Assembly (NCBI RefSeq): GCF_000196855.1
Contig: NC_014319.1
Span: 682,001 to 746,000 of the forward strand
DNA: 64,000 bases
Reading direction: 5' to 3'
Origin: Leuconostoc gasicomitatum LMG 18811
GTDB lineage: Bacteria > Bacillota > Bacilli > Lactobacillales > Lactobacillaceae
The translations under genes were made by a program, and so were the position numbers. The notes below the pieces were generated by a model, which was not told the DNA's origin, searched no databases, and saw only the letters and a program-made list of their open reading frames with translations. Below are positions 54,247 to 63,468 of the stretch, one piece after another (the stretch's first letter is position 1; each line of letters begins with the position of its first letter).

Positions 54247-56211
54247 ATGAGTCAAAACAATTGGCATATATTACCACAGCCAACAGAAAAGACAGTACGT
54301 CAACTCACAACAAAACTAAATATTGATCCATTAACTGCAACCGTTGTCGCTCAAAAAGGATTTATAACCCCTGAAGCAGCCTATCAGTACTTGCAACCAA
54401 GTATTGATCAGTTACATGATCCGATGCTACTACATGACATGGATAAAGCATTTGAACGGCTTACTGAAGCAGCATTTGGTGGTGAAAAAATAGTTGTTTA
54501 TGGCGATTATGATTTAGATGGCATGACAAGTACCGCAGTCATGGTTGAGGCGCTCGAAGTATTAGGTGCTGACGTAACTGCCTATATACCTAATCGTTTT
54601 AAAGATGGGTATGGTCCAAATATTGATGTTTATAAGCGTTTAATAGCTGAAGGCGCGCAAATTATTGTCACTGTTGATAATGGTGTGAGTGGTCATGAAG
54701 CAGTTGCTTACGCAATGAGTCAAGGTGTCGATGTGATTATTACTGACCACCATGAAATGCCGCCCACTTTACCTGAGGCCTATGCTATTGTGCACCCAAG
54801 ACACCCAGACGGTCATTATCCATTCGATGACTTGTCAGGTGTTGGTGTGGCATTCAAGGTTGCACAAGCGCTTTTAACAGATGGTCAATCAATCACAGAT
54901 AAAAGTGAATTACCAACAGAAATGTTGGATTTGGTGGCTTTAGGCGAAATTGCCGACATGGTGTCATTGACAGACGAAAATAGAACATTAGTGTCATGGG
55001 GGTTGAAACAAATAAATGACAATCCACGTCCAGGGTTAGTCGCATTACTTAAAAATGCTGGGCAAATGGTGAATCAACCCATTATTTCAGAAACGGTGTC
55101 ATTCAAAATTGCACCACGTTTGAATGCCGTTGGTCGTTTAGGCGATGCTCAGTTAGCTCTTGATTTATTGCTAAGTCAAGATTCTGATGAGGCCACTGAA
55201 ATTGCCTCACAAATTGAGGCAATCAATGCGCAACGTCAAGAATTTGTAGAAGAAGTGTTTGGCGCTGCCAAACAAATCGCGTTATCGGATAAACATGCTA
55301 ACGATCAAGTGCTTGTTGTTGCAGGTGAAAACTGGCATCAAGGAATCCTAGGTATAGTGGCAAGTCGATTGGTTGAATTATTGCATAAACCAGTGATTGT
55401 GTTGAGTTTAATAGATGGCATCTACAAAGGCTCAGGTCGCACTTACAATAACTTTGATTTGTATCAATTGATGGGTCAATATCGTTCGTTTTATGATACA
55501 TTTGGTGGTCACGCCAGTGCACTAGGGTTGGCAATATCTCCGGAAAACTTGTCTGCATTACGCGAACAACTAGCAGTGTTACCAACCCTTGATGTGCCTG
55601 AAATATCAGTAGCTGTTAATATGATGTTACCGGTATCTAAAATGGCAATACCCGTCTATGAAGGATTAACTTTATTAGAACCCTTTGGGACAGGCAATGT
55701 GCAGCCAACTTTTGGTGTACAAGAACCAACAATTGAAAAGGCTGTCACGATGGGATCAACAAACCAACATCTTAAGTTAACACTTGCTAATCAAATTGAG
55801 GCAGTTGGTTTTAATCATCCTGAGTGGACAACGATTGTTGCTCATCCAGCCAATATATCGTTTGTCGCAACAATGGGATTGAACTATTTTCGTGGTAAGA
55901 AAAGATTACAATTATTGTTGACAGACGTTTCTATGCCACCTATAGTTGAAAATGATGCACATAAGAAATTTTTTGGCCATGTTTATAAATTTATTTATGC
56001 GCATCAGGACTTGAATTTTGCACAAAATTTGGATAAAATAGCAGAGCAGCTAAATATTACTAAAAACGATCTTAATATTATGGTACAAGTCTTTATTGAA
56101 TTAGGATTTGTAAAAGTGATTGATGGCGGTTTTGTAAAAGTGATTCCAAATGCACCACAAAAGACATTGACAACGTCAAAAACTTATCATAAATTTCTAG
56201 CAAACCGTTAA
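54247..56211 (+). CDS. recJ: Single-stranded-DNA-specific exonuclease RecJ
   Basis: A 5'-3' exonuclease of recombination and mismatch repair. DHH-family motifs: VVYGDYDLDGMTSTAVM, IIVTVDNGVSG, VIITDHHEMPP, VHPRHPD, then the DHHA1 part with GGHASALG and the C-terminal OB/RecJ-C region. At 654 residues it is shorter than many Bacilli RecJ proteins (about 750-790), mostly at the C terminus. A small hairpin (GTGTAAG 54211-54217, CTTACAC 54224-54230) spans the end of rnz; the own RBS GAAGG lies before ATG 54247. Confidence 0.93.
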   Translation: MSQNNWHILPQPTEKTVRQLTTKLNIDPLTATVVAQKGFITPEAAYQYLQPSIDQLHDPMLLHDMDKAFERLTEAAFGGEKIVVYGDYDLDGMTSTAVMVEALEVLGADVTAYIPNRFKDGYGPNIDVYKRLIAEGAQIIVTVDNGVSGHEAVAYAMSQGVDVIITDHHEMPPTLPEAYAIVHPRHPDGHYPFDDLSGVGVAFKVAQALLTDGQSITDKSELPTEMLDLVALGEIADMVSLTDENRTLVSWGLKQINDNPRPGLVALLKNAGQMVNQPIISETVSFKIAPRLNAVGRLGDAQLALDLLLSQDSDEATEIASQIEAINAQRQEFVEEVFGAAKQIALSDKHANDQVLVVAGENWHQGILGIVASRLVELLHKPVIVLSLIDGIYKGSGRTYNNFDLYQLMGQYRSFYDTFGGHASALGLAISPENLSALREQLAVLPTLDVPEISVAVNMMLPVSKMAIPVYEGLTLLEPFGTGNVQPTFGVQEPTIEKAVTMGSTNQHLKLTLANQIEAVGFNHPEWTTIVAHPANISFVATMGLNYFRGKKRLQLLLTDVSMPPIVENDAHKKFFGHVYKFIYAHQDLNFAQNLDKIAEQLNITKNDLNIMVQVFIELGFVKVIDGGFVKVIPNAPQKTLTTSKTYHKFLANR

Positions 56212-56284
56212 TGATTAAATAGAAAGCATGAGTGTTGAATATGGAAACGTGTTCGTTAGCATTGCGTAGCACTCAGAGAGAAAA

Positions 56285-56815
56285 ATGACAGTAGATTTAC
56301 ATAATTATGTTGCAACAGTTGAAAATTTTCCAGAAGAAGGTGTGAGTTTTCGTGATTTATCACCATTAATGGGAAACGGCGTCGCATATAGACAGACGAT
56401 TGATGCAATCGCTAATTTTGCTAAAGATTTAAAAATCGATTTAATTGCAGGACCTGAATCGCGTGGTTTTATCGTTGGATCACCGTTAGCATATGCTTTA
56501 AATATTGGTTTTGTACCAGCACGCAAGGGTGGTAAATTACCTCGTGCGGCTGTGAGCGCGTCTTACTCCTTGGAATATGGCGGTGAAAATGTGCTTGAAA
56601 TTCATAAGGATGCTATTAAGCCTGGTCAACGTGTACTCATTGTTGATGATCTATTAGCTACTGGTGGTACAATTAATGCTACACGTGAAATTATCGCGGA
56701 ACTTGGTGGTGTTGTTGCCGGAGTTGCTTTTATTATTGAATTAAAAGATTTACAAGGTCGTGAAAAAATCATGCGCGCTGGGGATGTTCCATTTTTGTCT
56801 TTGATGACATATTAA
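56285..56815 (+). CDS. apt: Adenine phosphoribosyltransferase
   Basis: Salvages adenine to AMP using PRPP. A 176-residue type I PRTase. [15 protein letters not shown] at the N terminus, [24 protein letters not shown], and the PRPP motif [13 protein letters not shown] are intact. The RBS is weak (GAGAG). In many Firmicutes apt follows recJ, as here, tying into the stringent response network (relA), although relQ here is a few kb on. Confidence 0.95.
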   Translation: MTVDLHNYVATVENFPEEGVSFRDLSPLMGNGVAYRQTIDAIANFAKDLKIDLIAGPESRGFIVGSPLAYALNIGFVPARKGGKLPRAAVSASYSLEYGGENVLEIHKDAIKPGQRVLIVDDLLATGGTINATREIIAELGGVVAGVAFIIELKDLQGREKIMRAGDVPFLSLMTY

Positions 56816-56827
56816 AAAATGACACAA

Positions 56828-56877
56828 GAAAAGGCTTCAAAGCTGTTAGATTTTTCTAGCAGCTTTGAAGCCTTTTC
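56828..56877. terminator. Bidirectional terminator after apt
   Basis: A perfect 18-bp stem (GAAAAGGCTTCAAAGCTG and complement) around a 14-base loop; A and T runs flank it. It serves apt and the convergent methyltransferase-like gene. Confidence 0.88.
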
Positions 56878-56882
56878 GTTGA

Positions 56883-57596
56883 TCATTTAACTATAAAAAC
56901 TTGATCATGAATGAAATCAAATTGTTGATGATGCTGATTTAAAGTTTTTGAGATGGTAAGGTCAGCAATTTGCCAAAATTTTTTTGAATTAGTGGCTTGA
57001 TTTTTTTCACCAATAACAATGAAGTCACCGGTGAATTGCTTCTCACGAAGCGCTGATAAAATGGTGACATCACTAGTATCGGTATCTGGGGCCCAACTCA
57101 TTATAACGACATCAAATGGAAAGGTATTAATTGCTGTTAGCCCGGACATTTGGGTTACTTGGGTCCAAGGTTTAGGCGTTTGTATATCTTGACCTTGCCA
57201 GGCAAAATTGTCGGTTGCGATAATGTTATCACCCATTGCCCTTAGTGCATATGTCATAATGGCATTACCGCACATGATCTCAAGTACTCGTCGACCCGCA
57301 ATGAAATGATGTAAATCGATTATCCAACGTTGATTGGGTAGGTGCCAAATACCAAAATCAGTAATCAAGGTTTGCCGAAATTCAGAGAGCAAGTCATCAA
57401 CTGGCATGAGCCGTAAATCTTTTAGAATTTGTGACTCACTAAAAGCAAGTGAAGGCAACGGCATCAAGGGCAGTTGCTTTCTTTTAAGGGCCTGTAATGT
57501 TGATAGGGCAGCCAGTATTTTTGGATAAGCAATCGTGTGATTCTGAAATTTTGTCGCATAACCGGTTAATTCGCTAATCATCATTTGTGATAGCAC
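56883..57596 (-). CDS. Putative SAM-dependent methyltransferase
   Basis: A 237-residue protein whose middle resembles a class I methyltransferase: GRRVLEIMCGNAIMTYALRA (motif I, but with CGN for the usual GxG), IIATDNFAWQG (motif II acid) and FDVVIMSWAPD (motif IV). The N-terminal 80 residues are helical and unknown. I start it at GTG (57596-57594), six bases after the RBS GGAGG; an in-frame ATG lies on the RBS. Substrate unknown, and enzymatic activity is not certain given the altered glycine motif. Followed upstream by the spxH-like gene in the same direction. Confidence 0.6.
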   Translation of the reverse strand: MLSQMMISELTGYATKFQNHTIAYPKILAALSTLQALKRKQLPLMPLPSLAFSESQILKDLRLMPVDDLLSEFRQTLITDFGIWHLPNQRWIIDLHHFIAGRRVLEIMCGNAIMTYALRAMGDNIIATDNFAWQGQDIQTPKPWTQVTQMSGLTAINTFPFDVVIMSWAPDTDTSDVTILSALREKQFTGDFIVIGEKNQATNSKKFWQIADLTISKTLNQHHQQFDFIHDQVFIVK

Positions 57597-57640
57597 GTTG
57601 ACCTCCATGGCATAAATATGTTAAGTATAAACGCTTATTG

Positions 57641-58249
57641 TTAATAAGCATAAGATTTTAGGCTCTGTAATAGACGGTCTGTATCAACTGTTGGCGTTAG
57701 GTGTGGTGCAAATTCGAGTACTAGATCATTAACAGAAAAATCAGTTAATACTTGGGTTTCGTTTTCTTTGGAAAAGGTCAATGCAATGGTTGCACATTTT
57801 TTTTGCATGATTTTTTCGGCAAATTTTTGATCTTTAATAATCGCTGAAATTGTTTCGTTATTAGCGCGATTAATTAAAAAATTAGCACGATTGATACCAA
57901 TTTTATCCAGAAGTTGAGCAACAAGTGTGCTTGTATAAGTTTTTTGATTAATGAGTAATTCATGTTGTAATTGAACCAAAAAGTTGCGTGCTTTTTTATT
58001 ACCTTCAAGTTGAGCAGCTTTAAAGTCTAAAATAACATTAAAAAGTATGTCGGAACTATCGGAAATACGATGATTTTTTGAAGGATTCAGTGCATGATTT
58101 TCTAAATTTGCGATGAAATCCATGTTGATGAGTGGGACGAAATGTAAATGCGCGTGTTGCGCGATGTCGCTGGTGATGTTTGTTAAACATTGTTCCGTTG
58201 TTAGGCAATGTGTTGAAAGTGGTTTTGAAAAATGATAAATATCAATCAT
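57641..58249 (-). CDS. spxH: SpxH/YjbH-like DsbA-family protein (ClpXP adaptor)
   Basis: A 202-residue protein with a thioredoxin-like start (IDIYHFSKPLSTHCLTTEQCL) and a helical insert, resembling short YjbH/SpxH proteins of lactic acid bacteria. The CxxC of true oxidoreductases is replaced (PLSTHC). YjbH delivers the regulator Spx to ClpXP in Bacillus. Position supports the call: it is divergent from relQ-nadK-rluD, the same neighbourhood as yjbH in Bacillus. RBS CGGAG precedes the ATG. Similarity is weak, so the role is an inference. Confidence 0.6.
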   Translation of the reverse strand: MIDIYHFSKPLSTHCLTTEQCLTNITSDIAQHAHLHFVPLINMDFIANLENHALNPSKNHRISDSSDILFNVILDFKAAQLEGNKKARNFLVQLQHELLINQKTYTSTLVAQLLDKIGINRANFLINRANNETISAIIKDQKFAEKIMQKKCATIALTFSKENETQVLTDFSVNDLVLEFAPHLTPTVDTDRLLQSLKSYAY

Positions 58250-58358
58250 GATTGGTCTCCGTTATGTTTGCTTGATAGGTTTTTTAATATCCAAATTGTA
58301 ATTCTACCCGCAAAATGATTACTTGTCGACTGATATGCTCAAATCAACACCAAATATG

Positions 58359-58489
58359 TGTTAAAATTAAGCGTATGATATTAGATCGTTATACGCACGT
58401 TGTTTATAACGACTTAAAAATATTTTATTTTTGAACATTAATACACACATGTATCATTGTCGTATGGTCAAGACCATATCGCAATGATA
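58359..58489 (+). promoter_or_regulatory. Promoter and structured leader of relQ
   Basis: Extended -10 TGTTAAAAT at 58359-58367. ATG 58375, seven bases on, opens a 19-codon frame to TGA 58432-58434. CGTTATA (58387-58393) and TATAACG (58405-58411) form one hairpin. TATCATTG...TATGGTC (58452-58469) pairs with GACCATA...CAATGATA (58472-58489) as a long interrupted stem directly before the relQ RBS. Confidence 0.5.
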
Positions 58490-58508
58490 TCTAGAAAGAG
58501 GTGTCGGC

Positions 58509-59087
58509 ATGGATTGGGATAGGTTTTTCGTTCCGTACCAGCAGACGGTAACAGAATTAAAAATTAAATTACGTGGTTTACGTGATCAGTTCGAAAAAGA
58601 CGGTAAAAATTCACCCATCGAATTCGTTACAGGTCGTGTGAAGACACAGGAGTCAATTGAAGAAAAAATCGTACGTCGTCATTTGGATGAGGCGCGTTTG
58701 TCCTTAGATTTGCAAGACATTGCTGGCGTGCGTATTATGACAAAATACGTCGAAGACGTTTATACAGTTGTTGAATTATTGCGTAGCAGAACAGATTTTC
58801 AAATATTAGAAGAACGTGATTATGTCACCAATGCTAAGCCATCAGGGTATCGATCATACCATATTGTCATTGAATATCCTGTTCAAATGTATAGTGGTGA
58901 ACGTAAAGTACTTGCCGAAATTCAAGTACGCACAATTGCTATGAATGTATGGGCAACAATTGAACATGATTTACGCTATAAACATGGGGATAACTTGCCA
59001 GCACCTATGGTCGAGCAGCTAACAATCTTAGCTGATGATAATTTTGAATGGGATCAAAGAGTCAGTGAGATTCGGGCATCAGAATGA
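58509..59087 (+). CDS. relQ: Small alarmone synthetase RelQ
   Basis: A single-domain (p)ppGpp synthetase of 192 residues. It has the RelA/SpoT synthetase motifs GRVKTQESIEEKI, LQDIAGVRIM (Mg-binding Asp), YVTNAKPSGYRSYHIVI and AEIQVRTIAMNVWATIEHDL; no hydrolase or TGS domain. The RBS AGAGGTG is eight bases before ATG 58509. It overlaps nadK by four bases, as in other Firmicutes, linking alarmone and NADP supply. Confidence 0.95.
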   Translation: MDWDRFFVPYQQTVTELKIKLRGLRDQFEKDGKNSPIEFVTGRVKTQESIEEKIVRRHLDEARLSLDLQDIAGVRIMTKYVEDVYTVVELLRSRTDFQILEERDYVTNAKPSGYRSYHIVIEYPVQMYSGERKVLAEIQVRTIAMNVWATIEHDLRYKHGDNLPAPMVEQLTILADDNFEWDQRVSEIRASE

Positions 59088-59878
59088 AAATAGCAATTTT
59101 TAATAACAATGCTGTGAGTTCGCAAGCAATTACAAAAAAATTAACGCTGGCTCTAAAAAAAAATAATATTATAATTGATAATAATGAACCAGATATTGTT
59201 GTCACTGTTGGTGGTGATGGCACACTTTTGGGTGCTTTTCAGCATTATGTTGATCAAGTTGATCATATAAGATTTGTGGGTCTACATACTGGACATCTTG
59301 GGTTTTATACTGATTGGCTGAGCACAGAACTTGATGAGTTGGTTAATAGTCTCGTAAATGACAACAGTCAAAGCGTGAGCTACCCACTATTAGATATGAC
59401 CGTTGTTTATGACAGTGGCGAGCACTATCATTTTTTGGCTTTAAACGAAGCAGCTATTAAGCAACCAACTGGTACGCTGGTTGCTGATATTTATTTAGGT
59501 AATCAAATTTTTGAACGTTTTCGGGGTGATGGCATTTCTGTTGCAACACCGACGGGTTCAACTGCCTATAACAAGGCAAATGGCGGTGCAGTATTACATC
59601 CTAGTCTATCTGCTATCCAAATGTCTGAAATTGCATCTATTAATAATCGTGTGTTTCGGACTTTGGGTTCACCATTGATAGTACCACAAGGTCAAGAAAT
59701 TATTATGAAACCAAAAAGTGACCATTTTTTGGTCATGTATGATCAAAGTGATATTAAAGTTAAAAGTATTACAGAATTACGGTTTCGTGTGGCCGATAAA
59801 CAAGTGCATTTTGCAGCATATCGGCATGTTGATTTTTGGCAACGTGTGCATCGTGCATTTATTAGTGATATCGAATGA
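59084..59878 (+). CDS. nadK: NAD kinase
   Basis: Makes NADP from NAD and ATP. A 264-residue protein with the GGDGT motif (TVGGDGTLLGAF, near residue 46), the NE/D motif ALNEAAIK, and FRGDGISVATPTGSTAYNKANGG. It starts inside the end of relQ (ATGA overlap), so translation is coupled. The gap to rluD downstream holds the hairpin described there. Confidence 0.95.
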   Translation: MKIAIFNNNAVSSQAITKKLTLALKKNNIIIDNNEPDIVVTVGGDGTLLGAFQHYVDQVDHIRFVGLHTGHLGFYTDWLSTELDELVNSLVNDNSQSVSYPLLDMTVVYDSGEHYHFLALNEAAIKQPTGTLVADIYLGNQIFERFRGDGISVATPTGSTAYNKANGGAVLHPSLSAIQMSEIASINNRVFRTLGSPLIVPQGQEIIMKPKSDHFLVMYDQSDIKVKSITELRFRVADKQVHFAAYRHVDFWQRVHRAFISDIE

Positions 59879-59919
59879 CGTACTCGGACATTCTTGATGC
59901 CAGCCGTTTTAAAATAATG

Positions 59920-59963
59920 AAGGGAAGCGTTTAATAATTTATCGTTAAACGCACGACATAGTG
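59920..59963 (+). promoter_or_regulatory. Displaced RBS and hairpin before rluD
   Basis: AAGGGA (59920-59925), one base, GCGTTTAA (59927-59934), ten-base loop, TTAAACGC (59945-59952), then 11 bases to ATG 59964. The 8-bp stem is perfect. A five-codon frame (ATG 59918, TAA 59933-59935) overlaps the RBS. Confidence 0.5.
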
Positions 59964-60866
59964 ATGCAATTTACATGGACATATTCTGGCAGTGAACAGC
60001 GTAAGGTACGAACATTTTTACAGGCACATGGCGTCTCACATCGTATGTTTAGTCAAATGAAACATAATGGTGGCGCGATTTTAAAAAATGACAAGCAGGT
60101 ATACACCTCTGACTATTTAGATGATGGCGATCAAGTGACCATTATTATGCCAACAGAAAAGAGCAACGATCTTGTTGTGGCAGATTATAACCCTTTGACT
60201 ATTATTTTTGAAAATGAGCATTGGTTGGTTGTTGATAAGCCTTATGGTCTCACAACAGTGCCTGGACACGCTGACAGATTACACACGCTAGTCAACCAAG
60301 TAAAAGGGCACCTAGAAGAGATAAATGCCGAGGATTTAGTACCACACGTTGTGACACGATTAGATCGCGATACATCTGGCATTGTATTATTAGCTAAGCA
60401 CCGTTTTGCTCACGCAGTGATGGATCAGCAGTTGCAAGAGCATACGGTTGAAAAATTCTATGTGGCTTACGTCAGTGGTATTTTATCAGAAGATCATGGT
60501 GATATTCATGCACCTATTGGGCGTATGGATGATGATTTTATTAAACGCGAAGTACGAGATGATGGGAAGCCATCGCGTACAGAGTATTGGGTGGAGCGCC
60601 GTTATGATGACGGTGGTGTGCAACCGATGACACGCGTCAAAGTGCAATTACATACTGGTCGGACACACCAAATCCGTGTTCACTTTCAAAATATAGGGCA
60701 CCCATTAGTTGGCGATAACTTGTATGGTGGACCACGATGGTATGGTTTAAAACGGCAGGCTTTACATGCGTATCATATGAAATTCTATGATCCTTTTATC
60801 GAAGCTGATCGAGAATTTAACACAACATTACCAGAAGATTTAAAAGGCTTACACGATTTGACATAA
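59964..60866 (+). CDS. rluD: Pseudouridine synthase, RluA/RluD family
   Basis: A 300-residue rRNA or tRNA pseudouridine synthase. The N-terminal S4-like domain (FLQAHGVSHRMFSQMKHNGGAI) is followed by the catalytic domain with HVVTRLDRDTSGIVLLAK (catalytic Asp in RLDRDTSG), VEKFYVAYV, LHTGRTHQIRVHF and HPLVGDNLYGG. The gene follows relQ-nadK as yjbO does in Bacillus. ATG 59964 or GTG 59961; a TAG just upstream excludes longer forms. Which RluA-type target it modifies is not certain. Confidence 0.9.
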   Translation: MQFTWTYSGSEQRKVRTFLQAHGVSHRMFSQMKHNGGAILKNDKQVYTSDYLDDGDQVTIIMPTEKSNDLVVADYNPLTIIFENEHWLVVDKPYGLTTVPGHADRLHTLVNQVKGHLEEINAEDLVPHVVTRLDRDTSGIVLLAKHRFAHAVMDQQLQEHTVEKFYVAYVSGILSEDHGDIHAPIGRMDDDFIKREVRDDGKPSRTEYWVERRYDDGGVQPMTRVKVQLHTGRTHQIRVHFQNIGHPLVGDNLYGGPRWYGLKRQALHAYHMKFYDPFIEADREFNTTLPEDLKGLHDLT

Positions 60867-60930
60867 TTGGTGAGCATTTTTTATAATTTCTGGACAAATA
60901 AGCAGGCACCTATTTGTCCAGAAATTATAA
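60858..60930 (+). promoter_or_regulatory. mgtE promoter and 20-bp inverted repeat
   Basis: TTGACA (60858-60863), 18 bases, TATAAT (60882-60887). A perfect 20-bp inverted repeat (60881-60900 with 60911-60930, spacer ten bases) covers the -10 and the first transcribed bases. A second TATAAT occurs in its right arm (60927-60932). No T run follows, so it is not a normal terminator. Confidence 0.6.
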
Positions 60931-60952
60931 TGTCAAAACAAGTGGGGTAATT

Positions 60953-62317
60953 ATGGCAGAGCAAATTGAACAACGCTATCAAACCATCCAATTTTTATCT
61001 GATCTTCTACATTCAGGTCAAGATACTGAATTTATTGAAAGTTTTGAATCATTACACGATTTTGAAATGGCACAGGTGTATGCCGATTTACCAGAACAAT
61101 TTCGCTCAGTTGCATGGCGATTACTATCTATTGATATTTTAGCGCGTGTGTTTGATAATTTAGATATTGATGAAGTAGATATTGTCAAGCTTTTGCAAGA
61201 ATTACCGCCACAACGTGGTGTGCTTGTTTTGCAGGAAATGTATGCCGATAATGAAGCTGATTTATTGCAAGAAATGCCAGCAAGGCTTGTTGCAACATAT
61301 CTGAGCTTAATGTCAAAATCTGAAGCTGATACTGTTCGTAAATTGATTGATTACGATGAACAAACAGCTGGTTCCTTAATGTCTACTGAATATTTAGCAG
61401 TAGAAGAGGAGCTGCATGTTGATGAAGTTATGCGTTTGGTTAAAAAACAAGCGCTAGCAGCAGAATCTATTAGTTATGTTTACGTATTAGATTTGCAAGA
61501 ACGTTTGGCTGGTGTTATTTCACTTCGTGATTTGTTAACGCATCCAGATAATTTAGCAGTTTCTGAAATTACAAATGATCGTATTATTAGTGTTAAAGCA
61601 GGTGACGATCAAGAAGATGTCGCTCAAATTGTGGCTGATTATAATTTTCTCTCAATTCCTGTAACCGATGATGAGAACCGTTTGTTAGGTGTTATTACTG
61701 TTGATGATATTGTTGATGTTATTGACGAAGAGGCCGTTGAAGATTATTCTGGTTTGGCTGCCGTTAACGTGAGTCAAATTAATGATACGCCATGGCATTC
61801 TGCTATTAAGCGCATACCATGGCTAATTGCTTTACTTGTACTTGGTATGGCAACAGCAACACTGATTAGTTCATATGATCAACTCGTGCGGCAGGCTTCA
61901 ATCTTAGCGGCCTTTATTTCACTCATTACTGGAACTGCCGGAAATGCCGGTACGCAAGCACTTGCTTTGGCGGTTCGTCGTATTGCGGTTGGTAGTGACA
62001 ATAGTGGTTGGAAAAACTTTTTTAGTGAAATTCTGGCTGGCATCATTGTTGGTATGGCGACTGGATTCTCTGTTTTTGTTATTGTGGCAATATGGAAACA
62101 CAATAGTATACTGGGATTTGCAGTTGGACTTGCAATGACCATGGCCATTATAGTAGCTAATTTAGCCGGTTATTTAATTCCGGTTTTAATTGATAAAATG
62201 GGATTTGATCCAGCTGTTGCCAGTGGGCCATTTATTACAACATTATCTGATTTAACTTCTGTTTTGATTTATTTCAATGTCGCACAGTTGTTTATTTCTC
62301 ATTTTGTTGGGCGTTGA
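60953..62317 (+). CDS. mgtE: Magnesium transporter MgtE
   Basis: A 454-residue dimeric Mg2+ channel. Order: helical N domain (about 1-130, with LLQELPPQRGVLVLQEM), two CBS domains (about 135-260, GSLMSTEYLAV and ITNDRIISVKAGDD) that sense Mg2+, a plug helix, then five membrane helices with the pore segments FISLITGTAGNAGTQALAL and DPAVASGPFITTLSDL. ATG 60953 is preceded by GGGG (60944-60947). No Mg2+ riboswitch leader fits in the short upstream region. Confidence 0.94.
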   Translation: MAEQIEQRYQTIQFLSDLLHSGQDTEFIESFESLHDFEMAQVYADLPEQFRSVAWRLLSIDILARVFDNLDIDEVDIVKLLQELPPQRGVLVLQEMYADNEADLLQEMPARLVATYLSLMSKSEADTVRKLIDYDEQTAGSLMSTEYLAVEEELHVDEVMRLVKKQALAAESISYVYVLDLQERLAGVISLRDLLTHPDNLAVSEITNDRIISVKAGDDQEDVAQIVADYNFLSIPVTDDENRLLGVITVDDIVDVIDEEAVEDYSGLAAVNVSQINDTPWHSAIKRIPWLIALLVLGMATATLISSYDQLVRQASILAAFISLITGTAGNAGTQALALAVRRIAVGSDNSGWKNFFSEILAGIIVGMATGFSVFVIVAIWKHNSILGFAVGLAMTMAIIVANLAGYLIPVLIDKMGFDPAVASGPFITTLSDLTSVLIYFNVAQLFISHFVGR

Positions 62318-62386
62318 GTTTTTAATCAGAAGTTAATCTTTGTTATGTTAAAATAAATGATAAAACTATTATAGGAGTAGATAATT

Positions 62387-63376
62387 ATGCCAACACGTGA
62401 GCAAATGCGATCGACTAATAAGGGTAAACAAAATAGGCCAAAAAAACGGCACAGAATCCTTCATACAATTTTGTTAATTGTTGGCTTATTAGTGTTAATT
62501 GGATTAGGTACGGGTGGTTATGCTTACTACAACATGAACCGAACGATTACAAAAATACAAAATCCATCGCAAACGACCAAAAAAGCTGATAAAATAACGG
62601 CTAATAAAAAACCAGTATCTTATTTACTATTAGGAACAGATACCGGTGAATTAGGTCGTGACTATAAAGGCCGTACAGATACGATGATTGTTATGACGGT
62701 TAACCCAAAAACTAATGTGACTACAATGACGTCTATTGCACGTGACACGTTAGTTACTGTCAATGGGGAACAAATGAAAATTAATGCGGCTTATGCTTAT
62801 GGGACAGCTGACTCTGCCATGGCAGCAGTTGAAAACCTATTAAACATTAAAATCAATGGCGGTTATATTTTAGTTAACATGGGCGGTTTGGTTAAAATGG
62901 TTGATGCTGTTGGTGGTGTTGACGTGACGTCACCATTGACCTTCACAACTGAGGGGGATGATACGCAAGCAGACTCTAAAAGCCAGTATTCATTCACAGC
63001 CAACCAAACATATCATATGGATGGGAATGAAGCATTAGCTTTTTCACGTATGCGACATGAAGACCCCAATGGCGATTATGGTCGTCAACTGCGGCAACAA
63101 CTTATTCTCCGAGGCGTATTGAAAAATTCAGCAAGTGTTGGTAGTTTGTTTAATGATTCATTATTAAACACATTATCAAATAATGTTCAGACGGATGTAT
63201 CAACATCATCGATGAAGAATTTAGCATTAAGTTACCGTTCAGCTCTTGGGAATATTAAACAAGATCAGATGCGTGGTACCACACAAAGTATGGGTGCTTT
63301 GGGTTCAGTAGAAATGATGAGTCAAACAGAAATTGATCGTGTGCATGATGCTATTTCAGAACAAATGGCAGAATAG
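62387..63376 (+). CDS. LytR-CpsA-Psr family glycopolymer ligase
   Basis: A 329-residue membrane protein with a basic cytoplasmic N terminus (KQNRPKKRHR), one membrane helix (about residues 26-48) and an extracellular LCP domain. Conserved are LLLGTDTGELGRDYKGRTDTM, SIARDTLV, KINAAYAYG and AFSRMRHEDPNGDYGRQLRQQ, which hold the Arg/Asp residues that bind pyrophosphate lipids. LCP enzymes attach teichoic acids or polysaccharides to peptidoglycan. RBS TAGGAG; an extended -10 TGTTAAAAT lies near 62345-62353. Confidence 0.9.
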   Translation: MPTREQMRSTNKGKQNRPKKRHRILHTILLIVGLLVLIGLGTGGYAYYNMNRTITKIQNPSQTTKKADKITANKKPVSYLLLGTDTGELGRDYKGRTDTMIVMTVNPKTNVTTMTSIARDTLVTVNGEQMKINAAYAYGTADSAMAAVENLLNIKINGGYILVNMGGLVKMVDAVGGVDVTSPLTFTTEGDDTQADSKSQYSFTANQTYHMDGNEALAFSRMRHEDPNGDYGRQLRQQLILRGVLKNSASVGSLFNDSLLNTLSNNVQTDVSTSSMKNLALSYRSALGNIKQDQMRGTTQSMGALGSVEMMSQTEIDRVHDAISEQMAE

Positions 63377-63382
63377 TAAACC

Positions 63383-63408
63383 AGCAAGTAGAGATACTTG
63401 TTTTTATT
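63383..63408 (+). terminator. Terminator of the LCP gene
   Basis: CAAGTA, loop GAGA, TACTTG and TTTTT. A short but regular hairpin. Confidence 0.7.
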
Positions 63409-63468
63409 TGCAGAAATATACATATAAACAATACATATACACTGTTTTGATGTATATAGTCAGTAAAG

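Noticed and set aside
60867-60952. M-box Mg2+ riboswitch before mgtE
   Set aside because: The transcribed leader is only about 60 bases, far too short for the M-box fold; only a simple inverted repeat is present.
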